DNA of 64,000 bases from Faecalibacillus faecis (GTDB taxonomy: Bacteria > Bacillota_I > Bacilli_A > Erysipelotrichales > Coprobacillaceae): contig NZ_PYLP01000003.1 of NCBI RefSeq assembly GCF_003024675.1, positions 62,301-126,300 of the forward strand. Direction: 5' to 3'. The notes beneath the pieces are model-generated. The model had not been told where the DNA came from and ran no database searches. It was given only the letters and a program-made list of their open reading frames with translations. Position numbers and translations under genes: made by a program. Each line of letters starts with the position of its first letter. Within the stretch, counting starts at the first letter, position 1. Shown here one piece after another: positions 8,139-16,189 of the stretch.

Positions 8139-8633
8139 CTAAATCCAAAATCTACTCAATTCATTTTTCCTTACATAAAATGTTCTCGTATATTTCACTT
8201 CCTCACCAAGTGTTTCCCCTATCAAAACTTCAAAATCATTGATATCAAATTCTGGAAAGAATGTATCTCCATCTTCAATATTTAAATCTACTTCTGTGAT
8301 ATACATTTTATCTACTATTTGCAAAGCTTCCTTAAATAGTCCATATCCACCAGATATGTATACATCTCGTCCTTTAGCCAATAATAATGCATCTTCTAAT
8401 GATTTAACTGAAACTAAATTATCTCCTTGATACTCTGTTGTGGTGGAAACAACAATATTCATTCTATTAGGCAACGGATGACCGATTTCTTCATAAGACT
8501 TTCGCCCCATAATAACCACATTACCCGTTGTTAACTCTCTAAATTGCTTTTGTTCTCCCTTTATTTTCCATGGTATATTACCATTCTTGCCTATAACATT
8601 ATTCTTTGACCTCGCAACAATCAAACCTATCAT
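8139..8633 (-). CDS. dfrF: Trimethoprim-insensitive dihydrofolate reductase DfrF
   Basis: A 164-residue dihydrofolate reductase that reduces dihydrofolate with NADPH to keep thymidylate and purine synthesis running when the housekeeping enzyme is blocked by trimethoprim. DHFR landmarks are IVARSKNNVIGKNGNIPW (substrate and Met20 loop), VVIMGRKSYEEIGHPLPNR (NADPH site) and YISGGYGLFKEAL. The whole sequence agrees with my memory of enterococcal/streptococcal DfrF. The start has a perfect GGAGG 8 bases upstream. It has its own promoter (8763-8791) and terminator. The repeated flanks and element context show acquisition by transfer. Allele identity needs a database match; the DHFR call itself is certain. 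Confidence 0.88.
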   Translation of the reverse strand: MIGLIVARSKNNVIGKNGNIPWKIKGEQKQFRELTTGNVVIMGRKSYEEIGHPLPNRMNIVVSTTTEYQGDNLVSVKSLEDALLLAKGRDVYISGGYGLFKEALQIVDKMYITEVDLNIEDGDTFFPEFDINDFEVLIGETLGEEVKYTRTFYVRKNELSRFWI

Positions 8634-8762
8634 CTATTTCATCCTCCATAATATGATGTCGTACCTGTGATTCCATCAAGTGCACCACATCTTAACAAAC
8701 TCAAAATTATCTCGAACTAACCAGCTCGACAAATTCTAATTTGTCCGTTTCTTCATATCCAC

Positions 8763-8791
8763 ATTATATCATTTTCATATCTGCACCACAA
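8763..8791 (-). promoter_or_regulatory. dfrF promoter
   Basis: On the minus strand: TTGTGG (8786-8791), 17-base spacer, TATAAT (8763-8768). The surrounding ~55 bases closely match the promoter region of the MGMT-like gene. The leader to the dfrF start is about 120 bases and holds nothing else I recognise. Confidence 0.7.
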
Positions 8792-8872
8792 TAAAATTTT
8801 ATGCACCGATAATCTTATTGAACAGCTCTAACAAACACCATTTCATCACTCCAATCTGAAATTTAGGTATGA

Positions 8873-8908
8873 AAAAAGCAGTCAATCCTAAGACTAACTG
8901 CTTTGTGT
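8873..8908 (-). terminator. Terminator of the MGMT-like gene, second 36-bp block
   Basis: Identical to 8020-8055, including the AAGCAGTC/GACTAACTGCTT stem and a minus-strand T-tract. It lies 33 bases past the MGMT-like stop. The following ~30 bases (ATATGAAATTGT...) are also similar in both copies. Confidence 0.7.
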
Positions 8909-8940
8909 ATAGAGATATGAAATTGTGAAATAGAATTTGC

Positions 8941-9420
8941 CTATTTCAAATCAAAAAGAGAATTTTCATAGTCCTTTACATAGTATCGTATATTTTTACG
9001 CCCCTTTTGAATAATGGTATGTCCCTCTGCTTCTAATTTTTCTTTCTGTGCTTCAATACCATTTGGATATTTAGCATTTAATTCTCCGTTTGCTTTTAAT
9101 GTTCTCCAATAGGGTGTTTCATCTTCGGAACGCTGATAACTCGCCCACGCTACAATAGAAACAAATATACCCGCTGTAATCGGCTCTGTAAAATCTGCAC
9201 CACTCAATTTTGCAAAGTGTTCTCGTATTTTTCCAACCGTAATCACTTTACCATACGGAACTTTTTTCATTACTTTGTCATAGTCAATCGGGGGAGCAAA
9301 ATACATTTTGTTTCCACCATATTTCTCAATACTTTTCTGGTCTATGATAATTTGAAATTTTGGCATATCCTTACTATCATGCAACATAGCATTAAAATCT
9401 TTTTTATCTTCATTTGCCAT
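8941..9420 (-). CDS. MGMT-family DNA-binding protein (alkyltransferase-like)
   Basis: A 159-residue protein whose centre matches the DNA-binding domain of O6-methylguanine methyltransferases: VPYGKVITVGKIREHF, GIFVSIVAW and YWRTLKANGELN near residues 52-115. The PCHR active-site motif is absent; ITAGIFVS occupies that region. It therefore resembles alkyltransferase-like proteins that bind but do not repair alkylated bases. The start at 9420 is chosen over an upstream GTG because AGGAGG ends 8 bases before it. It is flanked by copies of the same promoter and terminator as dfrF. MGMT-like genes are common cargo of Tn916-type elements; the role is unknown. Confidence 0.72.
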   Translation of the reverse strand: MANEDKKDFNAMLHDSKDMPKFQIIIDQKSIEKYGGNKMYFAPPIDYDKVMKKVPYGKVITVGKIREHFAKLSGADFTEPITAGIFVSIVAWASYQRSEDETPYWRTLKANGELNAKYPNGIEAQKEKLEAEGHTIIQKGRKNIRYYVKDYENSLFDLK

Positions 9421-9525
9421 TTGTGCCACCTCCTACTTTAAGGATAGTCTGTTTCTTATTTCCATGCAATGAGGCTGTTTGAAAATTATTAACACTTTCA
9501 AATTTGTCGCTTTCTTCATATCCAT

Positions 9526-9554
9526 ATTATAACAGTTCCATATATCCGCCACAA
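9526..9554 (-). promoter_or_regulatory. Promoter of the MGMT-like gene
   Basis: Minus-strand TTGTGG (9549-9554), 17-base spacer, TATAAT (9526-9531). The boxes and spacing equal those of the dfrF promoter, and the flanks (TTTCTTCATATCCA, CCACAATAAAA on plus) are shared. Confidence 0.7.
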
Positions 9555-9638
9555 TAAAAATCAGCATACCCTTAGCATTTATGGAACAAAAATGCACACT
9601 TTTTCTTTCTTCCTCTTGATTACCCCACAACAGAAAAG

Positions 9639-9701
9639 AAAAAGCCCTGTCAAGAGCCTTGCCACCATTGGTGGTGCTTTGCACTCTTTACTGGGCTTTT
9701 T
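9639..9701 (-). terminator. Terminator of the XRE regulator gene
   Basis: Outer arms AAAAAGCCC/GGGCTTTTT enclose a second stem CCACC-ATT-GGTGG and an AAGAG/CTCTT pairing, giving a three-tier hairpin ending in Ts on the minus strand. Confidence 0.75.
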
Positions 9702-9730
9702 GTTTGCTGTATCTTCCATGCAAGAGGAAA

Positions 9731-10402
9731 TTAAAGACCTCTGTTCCATTTCGCCTTTAGATAATCTTCATAGTCTGCTTCATTGAAGTCTACTTGTGGA
9801 GAAGTGTCGGGAATGTTGTTTCTGTTGTCTATATCCGCAAGCTGACGAAATATCCAATCATCATAAGGGTCATGGTATTTATACTCTTTGGGCTGTTCTC
9901 TGTATCGGTCTAACCCTCGCATTTCCTTATGCACTTTTATCATGCGTTCCAGTTTTTGACGCTGTATCAACTGCTTGATTTCCATAAGTTCTTCCAACTC
10001 CGTAACCTCATTGGTAATGTAGTTATGGATATACTGTATGAGTTTATATGCCTTGTAAAATGTGCATTCTTTTTCATCATCGAAAAATTCATTTTCAGAC
10101 AGGTAATCTAAGGAAACATTGAAGTCTTGTTCCCGTTTGATAATATCCATGATATAGGGCTCGGTGTGGTCAATATACTTCCATTCTCCCGACAATAATT
10201 CATTGGGCGTTACACCCAGCACGTCCATTATCTTCTCTAACGTATCAAAGGTAGGATAATTCACGCCACGTTCAATCTTGGAAAGGCTCTGCATATTGAT
10301 ACCGATTTTGTCCGCAAGTTCCTGTTGTTTCATTCCTCTGTGTTTTCTTATGGTCTGTATGTTTTCTCCTAAGAAACTGATTTTCTTTTCATAATGCTCC
10401 AT
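9731..10402 (-). CDS. XRE-family transcriptional regulator of the element
   Basis: A 223-residue protein with an N-terminal HTH_3 domain (residues ~12-66: IRKHRGMKQQELADKIGIN, then SLSKIERGVNYP), the standard Cro/CI-type DNA-binding fold. The remaining 150 residues are charged and helical with no domain I recognise. It is transcribed away from the rep-xis-int genes, and the two promoters lie back to back (-35 boxes 10 bases apart). It most likely represses its own gene and the replication/excision genes. A GGAG lies about 15 bases before the chosen ATG, which is far, so the start is less certain than the frame. Confidence 0.85.
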   Translation of the reverse strand: MEHYEKKISFLGENIQTIRKHRGMKQQELADKIGINMQSLSKIERGVNYPTFDTLEKIMDVLGVTPNELLSGEWKYIDHTEPYIMDIIKREQDFNVSLDYLSENEFFDDEKECTFYKAYKLIQYIHNYITNEVTELEELMEIKQLIQRQKLERMIKVHKEMRGLDRYREQPKEYKYHDPYDDWIFRQLADIDNRNNIPDTSPQVDFNEADYEDYLKAKWNRGL

Positions 10403-10452
10403 AACTTAGTATAACCGCTCCTTTCGTTGCTTTTCTTGGTATTTATAAGCAT

Positions 10453-10481
10453 ATCATACTTAATCTATATCTAAAAGTCAA
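10453..10481 (-). promoter_or_regulatory. Promoter of the XRE regulator
   Basis: Minus-strand TTGACT (10476-10481), 17 bases, TATGAT (10453-10458). It is back to back with the rep promoter. Confidence 0.65.
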
Positions 10482-10491
10482 CAAAAACTTC

Positions 10492-10520
10492 TTGACAAGT
10501 AATTCTAATGGAGTTATTAT
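10492..10520 (+). promoter_or_regulatory. Promoter of the rep-xis-int genes
   Basis: TTGACA (10492-10497), 17 bases, TATTAT (10515-10520). A strong -35. The ~280-base leader to the rep frame holds several hairpins. Confidence 0.7.
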
Positions 10521-10667
10521 CGTATTAGACAGAGTGATTAAGCACGCTAGGGTCAATCACACGCTTGAGTAAGCATATAAAATATATATTTTCACTTTGA
10601 TAGCATGAATAAGCATGGACTATCAGACCGAAAATAAGGTTTCTGACTGGGGCTGTTCCGTTTAGCC

Positions 10668-10845
10668 ACGAGCCTTACAAGGCTCGTGAGCGTTAAGAAC
10701 GGGGCAGACACAGGAAGAAAGGGAACGCCTTTAGGCGTTCGTAAAGGGCGTATATGTAACACCGCCCTGCGTATACATGTCATAGTACCTAGAAACTGTG
10801 ATAAATAAAGGAAAAAACACGATTTTTACCCGCAAAAAACGGGGC
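10668..10845. other. Hairpin-rich leader: candidate oriT or replication origin of the element
   Basis: Successive hairpins are: an outer CCGTT/AACGG (about 10668-10711) with inner CACGAGCCTT/AAGGCTCGTG; GAACGCC-TTT-AGGCGTTC (about 10733-10750); and CCCG/CGGG (about 10828-10845). A hairpin array just upstream of a Rep_trans/MobT-type initiator gene is where its nicking site is expected. No nick sequence can be assigned from the sequence alone. Confidence 0.45.
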
Positions 10846-11958
10846 ATACGAAAGGAGCAATGCACTATAACTACACACAAAAATTTATCCGTTAAGATTG
10901 ATTACATCAGCATTGTATTTGATACTGCAACCGCTGAAGATATAATCATGCACATTTTAGATTTACCGACTGACATTTTCAATGTTTATCCAGCAATGAT
11001 AAAATTCAAGACTTATCAAGCACGCTGGCAGATTGGAGATATTTATGTATCGGGGGACGCAAGAAAGACAGAGGATAACCCACAGGGGCTAGGCTGTTAT
11101 CTTGTTATGACCGGCAGAGGTTGTGATGATATTTTCCGTATTCTCGACAGTAGGAATTATACCTTTGGGGATATGTTTCGACGCTGTGAGCGAAGATACG
11201 GACTGGATAACTTTCATTTCACAAGACTTGATATTGCCATTGATGATAAGAACGAAAAGCCATTCTTTACCATAGAGCAGATAAAGAAGAAATGCGAAAA
11301 AGAGGAATTTATTTCTAATAGTGAGGGCTACCACTTTGACGAAAGCAAGTTTGATGATTTCGACACCGCAAAGACTGTTTATATCGGTGCTGGTAAATCG
11401 GGATTATCCTACCGCTTTTATGATAAGGATAAGGAAGTCTGTTCAAAACATAATAAGACACTTGATGAAGTCGGCAGTTGGAAACGGACAGAAATGCAAC
11501 TGCGTGATGATAAGGCTCATGTTTTTGCCATGACATTCAAAGACAGACCGTTGGAACTTGGGGAACTGGCTTTCGGGTTATTAGCAAACAACCTACGCTT
11601 TGTCGTGCCAAACAGAAATGAAAGTAATAAGAGCAGATGGAAAACGTGTCGGTTTTGGGAACGATTTTTAGGGGCTGTGGAAGTCTTGAAACTGCAAGTA
11701 CCGAAACTACATAATTCCCTTGAGGAAACACAGCAATGGCTCACAGAGGGTGGCGTGATTTCTGCTGTCAAAAGTTTTTATTTCTTAGAAGAACATGATG
11801 CATTAGGTGGACTGGAAAAAGTGGGAACTATGCTTGACAGGGCAAGATACAGCAGTTCCCTTTCCAGTAAATTAACCGCCCACTTACAGAGGATAGACCG
11901 CACCGACCTTATCCCCTATATCCAGTATGACACGAAACATGGGAAAGGGGGTATCTGA
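10798..11958 (+). CDS. Rep_trans-family replication initiator / MobT-like relaxase
   Basis: A protein of up to 386 residues in the replication initiation factor (Rep_trans) family, which includes Tn916 Orf20/MobT. These nick one DNA strand at an origin for rolling-circle copying or mobilization. Visible core blocks are [11 protein letters not shown] near residue 33, [12 protein letters not shown] near 140 (the conserved RLDIA strand), [13 protein letters not shown] near 200 and [13 protein letters not shown] near 225. The long frame starts at a GTG with no ribosome site. The only AAAGGAG (10850-10856) instead faces ATG at 10860 in another frame, which reads 11 codons and stops just before the conserved core. 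The true start is therefore unclear. The stop overlaps xis by one base. Confidence 0.85.
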   Translation: MINKGKNTIFTRKKRGIRKEQCTITTHKNLSVKIDYISIVFDTATAEDIIMHILDLPTDIFNVYPAMIKFKTYQARWQIGDIYVSGDARKTEDNPQGLGCYLVMTGRGCDDIFRILDSRNYTFGDMFRRCERRYGLDNFHFTRLDIAIDDKNEKPFFTIEQIKKKCEKEEFISNSEGYHFDESKFDDFDTAKTVYIGAGKSGLSYRFYDKDKEVCSKHNKTLDEVGSWKRTEMQLRDDKAHVFAMTFKDRPLELGELAFGLLANNLRFVVPNRNESNKSRWKTCRFWERFLGAVEVLKLQVPKLHNSLEETQQWLTEGGVISAVKSFYFLEEHDALGGLEKVGTMLDRARYSSSLSSKLTAHLQRIDRTDLIPYIQYDTKHGKGGI

Positions 11959-12161
11959 TGAATAACAACGACATTCCCGTATGGGAAAAATACACCCTTA
12001 CCATTGAAGAAGCGTCAAAGTATTTCCGTATCGGAGAAAACAAGTTAAGACGCTTGGCAGAGGAAAACAAGGACGCTGGCTGGCTCATTATGAATGGCAA
12101 CCGCATACAGATTAAACGCCGACAGTTTGAAAAGGTCATTGATAAATTGGACGCAATCTAA
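11958..12161 (+). CDS. xis: Excisionase, Tn916 Xis family
   Basis: A 67-residue winged-helix protein of the Tn916 Xis type that bends element ends and steers Int toward excision. Its signature is [29 protein letters not shown] followed by the wing [15 protein letters not shown]. Length and order (rep, xis, int) match Tn916-like elements. The ATG overlaps the rep stop by one base, so translation is coupled. Confidence 0.92.
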   Translation: MNNNDIPVWEKYTLTIEEASKYFRIGENKLRRLAEENKDAGWLIMNGNRIQIKRRQFEKVIDKLDAI

Positions 12162-12168
12162 TGCAAAT

Positions 12169-12212
12169 GAGCCTTGTATGTGTTATGATGAATACAAGTC
12201 ATATCAAGGCTC
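12169..12212. repeat. Inverted repeat between xis and int
   Basis: GAGCCTTGTATG (12169-12180) faces CATATCAAGGCTC (12200-12212). A related GAGCCTTGATATG lies at the element's left end near 7955, so this is a candidate Xis or Int contact site or an attenuator ahead of int. The AAGGAAAGGAG site of int follows. Confidence 0.5.
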
Positions 12213-12239
12213 TTTCCAACAAGGAAAGGAGCAGACACC

Positions 12240-13433
12240 ATGAAAGAAAAAAGACGGGATAGTAAAGAACGTATCCTGCATACTGGAGAGAGCCAACGAA
12301 CAGACGGAAAATACTTATATAAATATGTAGACGCATTTGGAAACACAAAATATGTGTATGCTTGGAGATTGACACCCACAGACCCGACACCAAAGGGAAA
12401 ACGGGAAAAACCCTCACTTCGTGAACTGGAACAGCAGATAAGACGGGATATTGAGGACGGTATCGACAGCACAGGCAAGAAAATGACGCTTTGCCAACTC
12501 TACGCCAAACAGAACGCACAGAGGGCAAATGTGAAGAAAAGCACACAGAAACAACGGGAACAACTCATGCGGTTATTGAAAGAGGACAAGTTAGGTGCTA
12601 GGAGCATTGATACGATAAAACCCTCTGACGCTAAAGAATGGGCGTTACGCATGAAAGACAAAGGCTTTTCCTATAACACTATTAACAACCATAAACGCTC
12701 GTTAAAAGCGTCATTCTATATCGCCATACAAGACGATTGTGTAAGGAAAAACCCTTTTAATTTCAAGTTAAGTGAAATCATAGAAAATGATACCAAAGAG
12801 AAAGTAGCATTGACAGAGGAACAGGAACAAGCCTTACTGTCATTCATCAAGACGGATAACGTGTATCACAAGTATTATGATGATGTGCTGATACTGTTAA
12901 AGACAGGACTTCGTATCTCGGAACTGTGCGGACTGACAGTAGCCGATATTGATTTCAAGAATGAGGTTGTGGTTATCGACCACCAGTTATTAAAGAGCAA
13001 GGAACAGGGCTATTATATTGAAACGCCTAAGACAAAGAGTGGAACAAGGCAAGTGCCATTAAGCAGAGAAACGATACAGGCATTTCAACGGGTCATAAGG
13101 AAACGCACAAAAGGGAAACTGATAGAGATAGACGGATACAAAGATTTTCTGTTCGTCAATCCGAAAGGCAATCCTAAAGTTGCGATTGATTACAACGCCT
13201 TATTTGTCCGTATGGTAAAGAAATATAACAAACACCACAAGGATAACCCCTTGCCACATATCACACCACATACGCTACGCCATACGTTCTGCACAAGACT
13301 GGCAAGCAAGAACATGAACCCGAAAGATTTACAGTATATCATGGGACATTCAAACATCAGTATCACAATGAACTGGTATGCTCATGCGTCCATAGATACC
13401 GCAAAATCAGAGGTTCAGCGTCTAATCGCATAA
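12240..13433 (+). CDS. int: Tyrosine integrase, Tn916 family
   Basis: A 397-residue site-specific recombinase that integrates and excises the element. The N-terminal arm-binding domain (residues 1-75, with YLYKYVDAFGNTKYVYAWRL) is the three-stranded sheet of Tn916 Int. A SAM-like core-binding domain follows, then the catalytic domain with Arg in KTGLRISEL near 225, HTLRHTF near 344, GHSNISITM and the nucleophile Tyr in NWYAHAS near 379. Full length and all catalytic residues are present, so it should be active. The start has a strong AAAGGAG 8 bases upstream. It is the last gene before the element's right end. Confidence 0.95.
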   Translation: MKEKRRDSKERILHTGESQRTDGKYLYKYVDAFGNTKYVYAWRLTPTDPTPKGKREKPSLRELEQQIRRDIEDGIDSTGKKMTLCQLYAKQNAQRANVKKSTQKQREQLMRLLKEDKLGARSIDTIKPSDAKEWALRMKDKGFSYNTINNHKRSLKASFYIAIQDDCVRKNPFNFKLSEIIENDTKEKVALTEEQEQALLSFIKTDNVYHKYYDDVLILLKTGLRISELCGLTVADIDFKNEVVVIDHQLLKSKEQGYYIETPKTKSGTRQVPLSRETIQAFQRVIRKRTKGKLIEIDGYKDFLFVNPKGNPKVAIDYNALFVRMVKKYNKHHKDNPLPHITPHTLRHTFCTRLASKNMNPKDLQYIMGHSNISITMNWYAHASIDTAKSEVQRLIA

Positions 13434-13439
13434 GAAGTA

Positions 13440-13460
13440 TTTACCACGATTTTAACCACG
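13440..13460 (+). repeat. Integrase arm-type repeats, right end
   Basis: TTTACCACGATTTTA plus ACCACG directly after the int stop, in the same orientation as the left copy at 7927-7950. Farther out, an imperfect inverted repeat around AGCCTATAAAATAAGGCT (about 13532-13549) precedes the host boundary near 13594. Confidence 0.6.
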
Positions 13461-13593
13461 CTTGATAGCGAAAATATAAGAAGATAGACCTAGATATGTG
13501 AGGTTTACCACAAAAGCAAAATGCCCGTAGAGCCTATAAAATAAGGCTTTGCGGACATTTAAGAAGATATAAAAAGATAGTCAAAAAGACATA

Positions 13594-14043
13594 TATGATT
13601 TAAATAGAAATAATCTTCATTTTTGTGTTAATCAATTTCCTATATTTGCATATCTAGCTGATTGTATTATTTCTCATAATATGTGGTTTGCAACTGATTA
13701 CGGAACAATAGAATTATATGAAAAATGTGGTTTAGAACAATTGATTCCACCACACGCTCAATCGATATCATTCAATACTAATCCTTTGTTATTTATTTTG
13801 GCTCTAGCTGATACATTAGAACCTATAAAAACTTGTTGTGATCCCGATTATGGATTAAACATTGAACCAATAGAAGTTTTAAATAGTATAGAATGTGTAT
13901 TTAATTATAAACACATATCCTTATTATTTAAAAATAATGAAATATTTAAAAAAATAAAAAAGAAATTGGATGGTTTAGAAAACTGGTTAGATATCAATGT
14001 AGAAATTTTCGAAAATGAAAACAAAATTGATATTATATTTTGA
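13594..14043 (+). pseudogene. HD-domain phosphohydrolase, 3' part, displaced by the element
   Basis: The C-terminal ~149 codons of the gene whose 5' part is at 7067-7861. The frame is open from 13573, but host sequence begins near 13594 (YDLNRNNLHF...). It supplies the missing HD-domain elements: CIISHNMWF (fourth His ligand) and FILALADTLEPIK (final Asp). Internal ATGs such as that before WFATDYG have no ribosome site, so independent expression is unlikely. Precise excision of the element would restore the gene. Confidence 0.8.
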
Positions 14044-14193
14044 TATATCTCTCATATAAAAAACATATCCTCATGATTTTTGATATCTAGAAGATATATT
14101 GGTTTTATTTTATATTTTTAAGGGTTATAAAATAACTCATGGAGCTCAATTTTTTGGGGATGTATTTCTGATAATTTAATTGTCATAAAAAAA

Positions 14194-14220
14194 ACAGCTA
14201 GAATTCTAGCTGTTGTTTCG
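14194..14220 (+). terminator. Terminator after the HD-domain gene
   Basis: A perfect 20-bp palindrome, ACAGCTAGAA/TTCTAGCTGT, followed by TGTTTCGTTTT. Apart from this, 14044-14463 is AT-rich with no gene seen. Confidence 0.75.
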
Positions 14221-14463
14221 TTTTATAGTTCGTTTATCATTGATATTGTCTAGATACTATGAAAGGAACTATATAAATATATGATAGTATGAAATTTTTA
14301 AACATGAAAATAAAAACATAATTATCTCTAATATTTTAATTAATAGTAGCTAGAAAAAAATCATTTTGAAAAGGTTCTCAAAATTGAATTCTTTCCTGCC
14401 GGTCCCTCTATCAGAAATAATTTTTATCAATGAATTTTTTATATATAGATTTCAAACACCATC

Positions 14464-15849
14464 TCATTCTTCATCAAATATATCATTTAGTGTTTTCTCC
14501 ATATCTACTATCAAATTAACCACTAATGCATTTCCCATCATAAATCTACGCTTTCTCAATGGCATTTCTACCTTTTCTCCTTTAACCAAGCAATACTTTG
14601 TATGATTTGTAGGAAATCCTTGTATTCTCTCTGCTTCTGTAGCAGTAAGTAACCTTACTCTTCCTGTCATCTTATCTTTCACAATATGAGTTGTTCTACT
14701 GAATCCGCCTTCTGATGTTAACATTGTACGCGCAGGTTTATCCTCTTGATCAATCATAGAAATAGCACCTTCTGAAAATACATATTTATGACCTGTTGAA
14801 CTTGTACGCAACAATTTTTTTGCACCTTTTAGATACTGCCATGTCTGTCTATCTTCTTTTGGTAGACGCTGTTTCGTTTCATCACTATGTGTAATCATTG
14901 GATCTGTATAGTATAATTTTTCTTCTGGAATAAAATACTGTTCTTCGACCTTTTCAGTCTCCATAATATCACCGAGTGTTATCTGTTTCCCATGATAATT
15001 TGGAACAGTCTTTATTGTATATATTATCCCATCCTTCATTATTCCAGAATTTTCAAATAAGCATTGGAACGTATCAGATACCTCTCCTACTTCTGACGAA
15101 AGCCTCTTAACTTTCATCTTAGCGGATTTTGCTTTATTTACAGAAAAAGTCTCTGCAAAAAATCCATCATTTAAAATAACACTTTCCATACATTTTTCCT
15201 TGTTCTCTTCCTCGAGTGTATCTGTATATCCTATTGTATTTAAAATTTTTGTTGCATATCTTGTATTATTTTTATATGCAAAAATAAATGTTCTTCGACG
15301 TCTTTGTTGATATCCATATTCCGCAGCATTGATTACTCGCCATTCAACTGTATATCCTTCATCACGAAAACACGCAAGAATCACACCAAAATCTCTTCCT
15401 CTTTGTTTTGCTGGAGATTTCAACAATCTATCAACATTTTCTAGTAAAACAAATGGCGGTTTCTTTATTTCCAATATTTCTCGTATTGACCACCATAAAA
15501 TACCTTTCTTACCTTCCAATCCTTTGGATGTAGCTAATGAAGACGCTACTGAATAGTCCTGGCATGGAAAACCTCCGACTAATAAGTTAAAATCAGGAAT
15601 TGTTGTTTTGTCTACATCTTCAATATTATAATTAGTAGTATCTTCGCCATTTTTATCTAATCGAGTACCAAATCGATATACATAACAGTCATGTGCATAC
15701 TGTGTTTTCTTCTCTGAAGGTTCCCATTGACTAAACCAAACTGTATCCCACTTTTCTTCTTTGCCATAATCTTCTACTGTTCTTATATTATTAAGTCCAC
15801 ATCTAAAACCACCTACTCCGGCAAACAATTCGCAAACTGTTTTCTTCAC
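14464..15849 (-). CDS. DNA (cytosine-5) methyltransferase, likely GATC-specific
   Basis: A 461-residue type II modification enzyme that adds a methyl group to C5 of cytosine using S-adenosylmethionine. C5-methylase motifs in order are I LFAGVGGFRCG (residues ~8), IV GGFPCQDYSVA with the catalytic Cys (near 93), VI LLENVDRLL (near 136), VIII QQRRRRTFIFAY (near 186) and X near the C-terminus (MMGNALVV). The region between ~220 and 380 is the target-recognition part. Pairing with a Sau3AI-family nuclease across a divergent promoter suggests protection of GATC as GAT-methylC. Motifs are complete. The start follows a run of A/G bases with a moderate ribosome site. Confidence 0.92.
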   Translation of the reverse strand: MKKTVCELFAGVGGFRCGLNNIRTVEDYGKEEKWDTVWFSQWEPSEKKTQYAHDCYVYRFGTRLDKNGEDTTNYNIEDVDKTTIPDFNLLVGGFPCQDYSVASSLATSKGLEGKKGILWWSIREILEIKKPPFVLLENVDRLLKSPAKQRGRDFGVILACFRDEGYTVEWRVINAAEYGYQQRRRRTFIFAYKNNTRYATKILNTIGYTDTLEEENKEKCMESVILNDGFFAETFSVNKAKSAKMKVKRLSSEVGEVSDTFQCLFENSGIMKDGIIYTIKTVPNYHGKQITLGDIMETEKVEEQYFIPEEKLYYTDPMITHSDETKQRLPKEDRQTWQYLKGAKKLLRTSSTGHKYVFSEGAISMIDQEDKPARTMLTSEGGFSRTTHIVKDKMTGRVRLLTATEAERIQGFPTNHTKYCLVKGEKVEMPLRKRRFMMGNALVVNLIVDMEKTLNDIFDEE

Positions 15850-16145
15850 TTTTTTTACCTCTTCTTTTTATCATCAAACAATCTTTCTCGAATATAATAA
15901 CCCATTTTTATATCCTTGTAAAGATCCTTTTCTATTTTTTATTATGGCAGTAACTCAATATTTAAAGGGGAGAATTTGTTCTCATGAACAAGCTATCAAA
16001 TTTTAAATCTTTAAGTTACTTAAAAAACTATTGATTAAAATTCATAAAATATCCAGAAGTTAAAAATAATTGTATTTTTCGCATTAAATCAATTTTTTCT
16101 AATTCTTTTTATAATTTATACTTCCTATATTTTTTTCAATAATTG

Positions 16146-16151
16146 TATAAT
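16146..16151 (+). promoter_or_regulatory. Likely -10 box of the restriction genes
   Basis: TATAAT 38 bases before the nuclease start; the -35 is weak. The 340-base divergent spacer 15850-16189 is AT-rich and holds no other gene. Confidence 0.4.
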
Positions 16152-16189
16152 ATAATTAACTAATAAGAATATTTACTGAGGTGATAAAA

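Larger units (their letters stand above)
7862..13593 (+). mobile_element. Tn916-family integrative element carrying dfrF
   Basis: About 5.7 kb of foreign DNA, more GC-rich from 9.6 to 13.5 kb than the host, splitting an HD-domain gene. It holds dfrF, an MGMT-like gene, an XRE regulator, a Rep/MobT-like initiator, Xis and a Tn916-type integrase. The edges are set by the host gene's reading frame: it breaks near 7861 and resumes near 13594, with ATAT common to both. Repeats TTTACCACGATTTTA(A)CCACG occur near both ends. There are no conjugation genes, so it is a mobilizable (IME) type rather than a self-transmissible element. Boundaries are uncertain by several bases. The left ~120 bp may belong to an older copy. 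Confidence 0.8.

Noticed and set aside
8052-8285. 77-codon plus-strand frame overlapping dfrF
   Set aside because: Antisense to a clear DHFR gene and composed of terminator and repeat sequence.
8941-9420. Functional O6-methylguanine methyltransferase
   Set aside because: The PCHR catalytic motif is absent, so repair activity cannot be claimed.
9433-9684. 83-codon frame upstream of the MGMT-like gene
   Set aside because: It runs through the MGMT promoter and the XRE terminator hairpin, and has no protein-like pattern.
12158-12546. Two open frames antisense to the integrase start
   Set aside because: Shadow frames over a certain integrase gene.
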